Below the pieces are notes generated by a model. That model saw only the letters and a program-made list of their open reading frames with translations, did not search any database and was not told where the DNA came from. Source: an uncultured Granulosicoccus sp. (GTDB lineage: Bacteria; Pseudomonadota; Gammaproteobacteria; Granulosicoccales; Granulosicoccaceae). From it: a DNA stretch of 64,000 nt. This document shows positions 60,127-64,000 of the stretch, piece by piece. Location: positions 1-64,000 of the forward strand of contig CANLNQ010000003.1 of NCBI GenBank assembly GCA_947492525.1, read 5' to 3'. The translations under genes were made by a program, and so were the position numbers. How positions within the stretch are numbered: position 1 is the first letter of the stretch; each line of letters begins with the position of its first letter.

Positions 60127-60187
60127 GGCCGGTTTTTCAGGACAAACCCGTCGTCTCATCCCGGCACAACGATGCTACAGTTGCCGC

Positions 60188-61594
60188 GTGATTGATACCA
60201 GCGAGCCCAAGTCCGTGTTCCGACTGCATCACGCGACGTCCGTGCGCGACGCCAGCGGACGTGTACTGATGACGCCATCCTCCGTCTCATCAGCGAGGCA
60301 ACTGCCCGGGATTGACCAGGAGCGGGCTCGCGTTGCTGGTCACGATACCGACTCGGGCCAGCGGTGCGTGCCGGAACTGCGCTTCATCAGGGATGACACA
60401 ACCGAGCATGGCTTGCGTCAGGTTTTTTTGGCAGTGCAGGCACTCAGTCCGTTTTGCGTGATCCCGGATGGTTCGGATTCAGTCCGTCTCGACGAGAACG
60501 TGGATGACGAAGTGACACCAGCGCTAGCCGGCGTGGCTGCAGCCTCTCCTGTTTCGACGAAACATGAGGAGCTGTACTTTCAGTGCCTGAGTTCCGGTAC
60601 CTCAGGGGCGGCCCGTCGGATACAGCGATCCCAGCAATCGTGGATCAGCAGTTTCGAGGTCAACGCCAGTCTGTTGCAGACAACGGCTGATGACAGCTAT
60701 GCCATCGTGGGGCGATTGTCGCATTCGCTACCGTTGTACGCGAGCCTGGAAGCCTGCCATATCGGTGCAGATCTGCATCTCATCGGTGATCTGCGACCTG
60801 ACAGGCAGCTGTCTGCCTTGAAGGTGCTGCAGACAACGGTGCTCTACCTGACGCCTGCACAGGCGCGACTGTTGTGTCGGGCGCGTCCTGCTTTCGGCCA
60901 GCAGCAGGTACCAGGCCTGCGCCATGTTCTGTGTGGAGGCGGCAAGCTCGACGAGATGACCAGACACGCACTGAGCGAACTGTTCAACAATGCAGCCATT
61001 GTCGAATTCTATGGTGCATCGGAGACCAGCTTCATCACCATGAGCAATCAGCAAACGCCCGAAGGGTCCGTTGGGCAGGCCTATCCCGGTGTCAAGCTGA
61101 AGATACTGGATGAGGAGGGTGAGAAGAGCATGGCGGAGGGTGAAATCTGGGTGAGCAGTCCGTATCTGTTTGCCGGCTACTCTCAGGGCGGCTGGCGTGA
61201 TACCCGGTGGCGGGATGGCTATCTGTCCATCGGCGAATGCGGGCAACTGGACGAGGCAGGATTTCTGTACCTGCGCGGTCGCAAGGTGCGGCAGGCGAAT
61301 ATTGCCGATACCCGCGTGTATCTCGAGGAGATAGAGGCGGTGTTGTTGCAACATGAAACGGTAGAGCATTGTGTGGTTGTCACACGGCAGGATGCCTTGC
61401 GTGGCGAGGTGCTGCTGGCCGTTGTGGAAGGGGAGGCTGATGAGCAATGGCGCAGGCAATTGCTGAGTTTCGCCAGAGAGCGGCTCGGTGCCACGCTGGC
61501 ACCCAGAGACATCGTGTTTGTTGATCGCCTGCCCTACCTGGATGCAGGCAAGCCGGACATCCTGCAGATCCAGACTCGGGTGAAAACCTGGTGA
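60188..61594 (+). CDS. AMP-binding (ANL superfamily) acyl-CoA ligase-like protein, short N-terminus
   Basis: 468 residues from GTG 60188. The frame is open upstream through the repeat array, but that would encode an unlikely LEVLEV repeat. The adenylation motifs are modified: QCLSSGTSGAARRI for the P-loop (Arg replaces the usual Lys), EFYGASETSFIT, GYLSIGECGQLDEAGFLYLR (Glu for the usual Asp in the GD motif), and the C-terminal catalytic Lys in LDAGKPDILQ. Only about 130 residues precede the P-loop, shorter than most ligases. Its TGA overlaps the GTG of the thiolase-like gene by four bases, so the two are coupled. Substrate unknown. Confidence 0.8.
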   Translation: MIDTSEPKSVFRLHHATSVRDASGRVLMTPSSVSSARQLPGIDQERARVAGHDTDSGQRCVPELRFIRDDTTEHGLRQVFLAVQALSPFCVIPDGSDSVRLDENVDDEVTPALAGVAAASPVSTKHEELYFQCLSSGTSGAARRIQRSQQSWISSFEVNASLLQTTADDSYAIVGRLSHSLPLYASLEACHIGADLHLIGDLRPDRQLSALKVLQTTVLYLTPAQARLLCRARPAFGQQQVPGLRHVLCGGGKLDEMTRHALSELFNNAAIVEFYGASETSFITMSNQQTPEGSVGQAYPGVKLKILDEEGEKSMAEGEIWVSSPYLFAGYSQGGWRDTRWRDGYLSIGECGQLDEAGFLYLRGRKVRQANIADTRVYLEEIEAVLLQHETVEHCVVVTRQDALRGEVLLAVVEGEADEQWRRQLLSFARERLGATLAPRDIVFVDRLPYLDAGKPDILQIQTRVKTW

Positions 61595-62694
61595 GCAGCG
61601 TGATCGTTGCCGCGCGGCGCACCGCCGTGGCGCCCAGAGGCGGGGCCTTGTCCGCATTGAATCTGCATCAGCTGTCTGCGCCGGTGATCCAGGCCTGTCT
61701 GGCGGACAGCGGTATTGACGCTGAACAGGTGGACGAGATCATTGCTGGCAACGCGCTGGGCGCAGGCGGGAATCCTGCAAGGGTGATCGCGTTGGCCGCC
61801 GGTCTGCCGGAAAGCGTGGCCGGCCTCAGTATCGACAGGCAATGTTGTAGCGGGCTGGATGCCTTGCTGCTCGCCGACGCCTTGATTGGTGCCGGGGCTG
61901 CCCGGATTGTCGTTGCCGGAGGGGTGGAGAGTTATTCGCAGCGTCCACAACGATTGCGCCTGATGCCAGGTTCGTCTGCCCCGGAGCCTTATGAGCAACC
62001 ACCCTTCACACCCTGGCCGGACCGGGACCCGGACATGGCCGATGCTGCCGATGCACTGGCCGTGTCTCTGGGAATCGATGCGGGCGAACAGGATGACTGG
62101 GCCATGGACAGTCATCGCAAGGCACTGGCGGCGAGCGCATTCCTGAATCGGGAAATCGTTGCCGTGAACGGGTTGGGCAGTGACCCATTCAGTCGGCATC
62201 TTTCACCGGCACTGTGTCGAAGAGCCAGGCGGATCACCGGCAGCATCTCCCACGCCAATACCGCCGTTGCTGCCGATGCAGCCGCCTTCTGCGTTGTCAT
62301 GGCGACGAGCCTGGCAAGGGATATGGGCTTGTCGGGTGTGCGTCTGTGCGCGGGCCGAACCCTGGGAGCCAACCCGGATCTTCCCGGCTCAGCGCCGGTT
62401 GCCGCCATGCAGGCGGTTCTGCAGGCCGGTCAGGTGGATGCGCGTCATCTGCGCCGTGCCGAGATCATGGAAGCCTACGCGGCGCAAGCGCTCGCCTGCA
62501 TCAACTTGACCAATATCGACTCAAGTGTGGTCAATGTGTCCGGTGGCGCGCTGGCGCGAGGTCATCCAATCGCTGCATCAGGGGCTGTGCTTGCAGTACG
62601 CCTGTTCAGTGAGCTGTCTGCCAGTAGTGGACAGGGCCTGGCAGCCATCGCGGCTGCGGGTGGCCTGGGAACCGCGCTGTTGATGGAAGCCTAG
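61591..62694 (+). CDS. Thiolase-family protein with altered active site
   Basis: 367 residues, shorter than the usual ~390. The nucleophile Cys85 is present (RQCCSGLDA), as is His325 in GALARGHPIAASGA. The NEAFA motif reads MEAYA (Met293 replaces the Asn). The second catalytic Cys of CxGGGxG is Ala354 (AAIAAAGGLG). A normal thiolase needs that second Cys as acid/base, so reversible acetyl transfer is doubtful. It may catalyse a one-way condensation or hydrolysis on substrates activated by the coupled ligase, or be losing function. It is not a convincing phaA for the PHB cluster. Its stop overlaps the convergent nitroreductase stop (CTAG). Confidence 0.82.
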   Translation: MSSVIVAARRTAVAPRGGALSALNLHQLSAPVIQACLADSGIDAEQVDEIIAGNALGAGGNPARVIALAAGLPESVAGLSIDRQCCSGLDALLLADALIGAGAARIVVAGGVESYSQRPQRLRLMPGSSAPEPYEQPPFTPWPDRDPDMADAADALAVSLGIDAGEQDDWAMDSHRKALAASAFLNREIVAVNGLGSDPFSRHLSPALCRRARRITGSISHANTAVAADAAAFCVVMATSLARDMGLSGVRLCAGRTLGANPDLPGSAPVAAMQAVLQAGQVDARHLRRAEIMEAYAAQALACINLTNIDSSVVNVSGGALARGHPIAASGAVLAVRLFSELSASSGQGLAAIAAAGGLGTALLMEA

Positions 62695-63389
62695 CCGTCA
62701 AATCCAAGGAAGCGCGTATAGACATCGAGCGGGTCTCGTTCTGTCCGGCAGCGGTTCACGGCTTGCTCGGGATCGGGTTTGCCCACGGCGATGCCGCAGA
62801 CAACCATCTCCGAGGTGTCCAGTTCCAGTGCTCGATGAACAACATCGGCATGTCGGGCCAGCGCGCCGATACCGGTGGCGCCCAGACCGCGACTCTCTGC
62901 CGCCAGGAAGAATGCCATCAAGGCCATTCCCAGGTCCATGAAGCACCCCTTGCCCATATCACGCTGGATACTGACAACGATGCCCACCGGTGCGTCGAAG
63001 AAGCGGTAGTTGCGACGGAACTGCTCCCGTCTGGCACCGGTATCGCGGCGGCCGATGCCCAGAGCCTCGTAGAGGGCGTAGCCGGCAGCCCGTTGCCGCG
63101 CTTTCAGATCCGCAGGCATGGGGTCCGGAAAGTAGCTGTATTCCGACACCTCTGGGCTGCCGGAGGTAATGGCCTCATCCAGCGTCTTCGACAATTCACT
63201 CAAGGCCTTGCCTGTCAGGACATGGAAGTTGCCCGGTTGCAGGTTGGCACCGCTGGGAGCCAGTCTTGCCAGGGTGAGCAATTCGGCCAGTGTGTCGCGG
63301 GGTAGCGGATCCGGCAGGAAACCACGCACCGAGTAGCGACGCCGAAGAACTTCCTCGACAGTGCTCGCCGTTACAGAAGCCTTATCCAT
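62691..63389 (-). CDS. Nitroreductase-family flavoprotein
   Basis: 232 residues. FMN motifs: VLRRRYSVRGFLPDPLPRDT at the N-terminus, LARLAPSGANLQPGNFHVLT and GMALMAFFLAAESRGLGATGI. This is the classic NfsB/BluB-like fold; dimeric, NAD(P)H-dependent reduction of nitro compounds or quinones is expected. It lies just downstream of amt on the minus strand (3-base gap), so it may be read through from it, and overlaps the thiolase stop by four bases. Confidence 0.9.
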   Translation of the reverse strand: MDKASVTASTVEEVLRRRYSVRGFLPDPLPRDTLAELLTLARLAPSGANLQPGNFHVLTGKALSELSKTLDEAITSGSPEVSEYSYFPDPMPADLKARQRAAGYALYEALGIGRRDTGARREQFRRNYRFFDAPVGIVVSIQRDMGKGCFMDLGMALMAFFLAAESRGLGATGIGALARHADVVHRALELDTSEMVVCGIAVGKPDPEQAVNRCRTERDPLDVYTRFLGFDG

Positions 63390-63392
63390 GAC

Positions 63393-64000
63393 TCAGTGCG
63401 TAGTCGAGGAAATCTTGTGGATGCTCAAGTCGGCACCATTGAATTCCTCTTCTTCGGACAATCGTATGCCAACCAGTTTCTTCAGCAGGCCATAGATGAT
63501 GAATCCGCTGACGGTGGCCACGGTAATGCCCGCCAGGGTACCGATCAACTGGCTGAGAAGGTTCACGCCACCCAGTCCGCCCAGCGCTTCCATGCCGAAT
63601 ATGCCTGCAGCAATACCCCCCCAGGCGCCGCACAGACCGTGCAATGGCCAGACTCCCAGTACATCATCGATGCGCAATCGGTTCTGGGCGAGCGTGAAGG
63701 CGCCGACAAACAGGGCGCCCGCAACGCCTCCGACGATCAGGGAGCCAATCGGGTGCATGACGTCCGATCCGGCACAGACCGCCACGAGTCCGGCCAATGG
63801 GCCGTTATGCAGAAAGCCCGGATCGGCGCGACCGGCGATCAGTGCAGCTATGGCACCACCGGCCATGGCCATCAGGGAATTCATGGCGACCAGGCCGCTG
63901 ACCCCGGCAACGCTCTGGGCTGACATGACATTGAACCCGAACCAGCCGACGGTCAGGATCCAGGCGCCGAGTGCCAGAAAGGGTATGCTGCTGGGAGCAA
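63393..64000 (-). CDS. amt: Ammonium transporter Amt, 3' part
   Basis: The frame is open to the window edge (upstream codons read LGAWILTVGWFGFN, the Amt helix-5 motif), so the N-terminal half lies outside. Visible helices include MNSLMAMAGGAIAALIAG, the Amt motif GPLAGLVAVCAGSDVMHPIG (usually AGCDxVxPxxA/G), VLGVWPLHGLCGAWGGIAAG with the pore His of HGLCG, and a C-terminal cytoplasmic tail (EEEEFNGADLSIHKIS) characteristic of Amt/GlnK docking. It carries NH4+/NH3 across the inner membrane. No glnK is seen downstream. Confidence 0.93.
   Translation of the reverse strand, partial: APSSIPFLALGAWILTVGWFGFNVMSAQSVAGVSGLVAMNSLMAMAGGAIAALIAGRADPGFLHNGPLAGLVAVCAGSDVMHPIGSLIVGGVAGALFVGAFTLAQNRLRIDDVLGVWPLHGLCGAWGGIAAGIFGMEALGGLGGVNLLSQLIGTLAGITVATVSGFIIYGLLKKLVGIRLSEEEEFNGADLSIHKISSTTH

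Noticed and set aside
59996-60187. N-terminal extension of the AMP-ligase running through the 9-bp array (LEVLEV repeats)
   Set aside because: A 9-base unit keeps any frame open by chance; the repeat is intergenic in style like the one at 10883, and homology begins after the GTG at 60188.
61591-62694. phaA ketothiolase for the PHB pathway
   Set aside because: Two catalytic positions are replaced and the gene is 50 kb from phaB, coupled to an AMP-ligase.

Overview
The window reads as chromosomal DNA of a PHB-storing gammaproteobacterium. Close matches to RlmG, TrhO, YghU, YegD, SseA, GcvR and an FNR carrying C20/C23/C29/C122 point to Gammaproteobacteria. The giant cadherin-type protein, AcuI, the SulP transporter and the liv operon would suit a marine organism. 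Granulosicoccaceae is possible, but that is a guess from memory. I see no rRNA, tRNA, prophage, insertion sequence or CRISPR array. 56 protein genes or remnants are listed, and both window ends cut through genes (a giant adhesin on the left, an ammonium transporter on the right).

Layout: 1-4 kb holds the 3' end of the adhesin, a Rof-like small protein and an aldo/keto reductase. 4-11 kb is a polyhydroxybutyrate island: on the minus strand phaB, two phasins, phaR, phaC and an alpha/beta hydrolase, with a divergent PHB-depolymerase-type esterase. No phaA is present here. 11-17.7 kb carries an Lrp regulator, a large FAD/Fe-S dehydrogenase, a YghZ-type reductase, a small zinc-finger protein and a DMT exporter. 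17.7-21 kb is an oxygen-response block (tandem universal stress protein, FNR, HemN) with two FNR boxes. 21-33.9 kb is a mosaic of single metabolic genes (YghU, YegD, an Ldh2-type dehydrogenase, a DEAD-box helicase, a Gfo/Idh oxidoreductase, a nitroreductase, an AGE-family isomerase, an unknown 477-residue protein, AcuI, TrhO and a diguanylate cyclase). 34-37 kb has an amylosucrase and a GcvR-like ACT protein. 37-43.2 kb is a livKGFHM ABC transporter with a FadR-type GntR regulator upstream. 43-53.3 kb holds rlmG, a two-gene signalling module (hybrid kinase plus soluble periplasmic-binding-fold protein), an HMG-CoA-lyase-like/CoA-transferase pair and a HerA-like ATPase. 53.4-64 kb has a small conserved protein, a GST, cytochrome b561 plus cytochrome c', SseA, a tctA remnant, a SulP transporter, an AMP-ligase/thiolase-like pair, a nitroreductase and amt.

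How it fits together: PhaB, PhaC, PhaR, the phasins and the esterase form a storage and mobilisation cycle. Paired near-identical 14-bp motifs in front of one phasin gene and of phaB are good PhaR operator candidates. FNR has a box between itself and hemN. A second box sits at -41.5 relative to a predicted start for the stress-protein gene, so the block looks like a small oxygen-controlled regulon.

The most unusual features are: (i) short tandem arrays after gene ends, two of them exactly twelve 9-bp units with stepwise unit change and related unit sequences although 49 kb apart; (ii) a 28-bp element present twice with two mismatches; (iii) a thiolase homologue that has lost two catalytic residues and is translationally coupled to a shortened AMP-ligase; (iv) the hybrid kinase/binding-fold module; and (v) an HMG-CoA-lyase homologue with an insertion in its catalytic loop. 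No single wholly new system is proven by the sequence.
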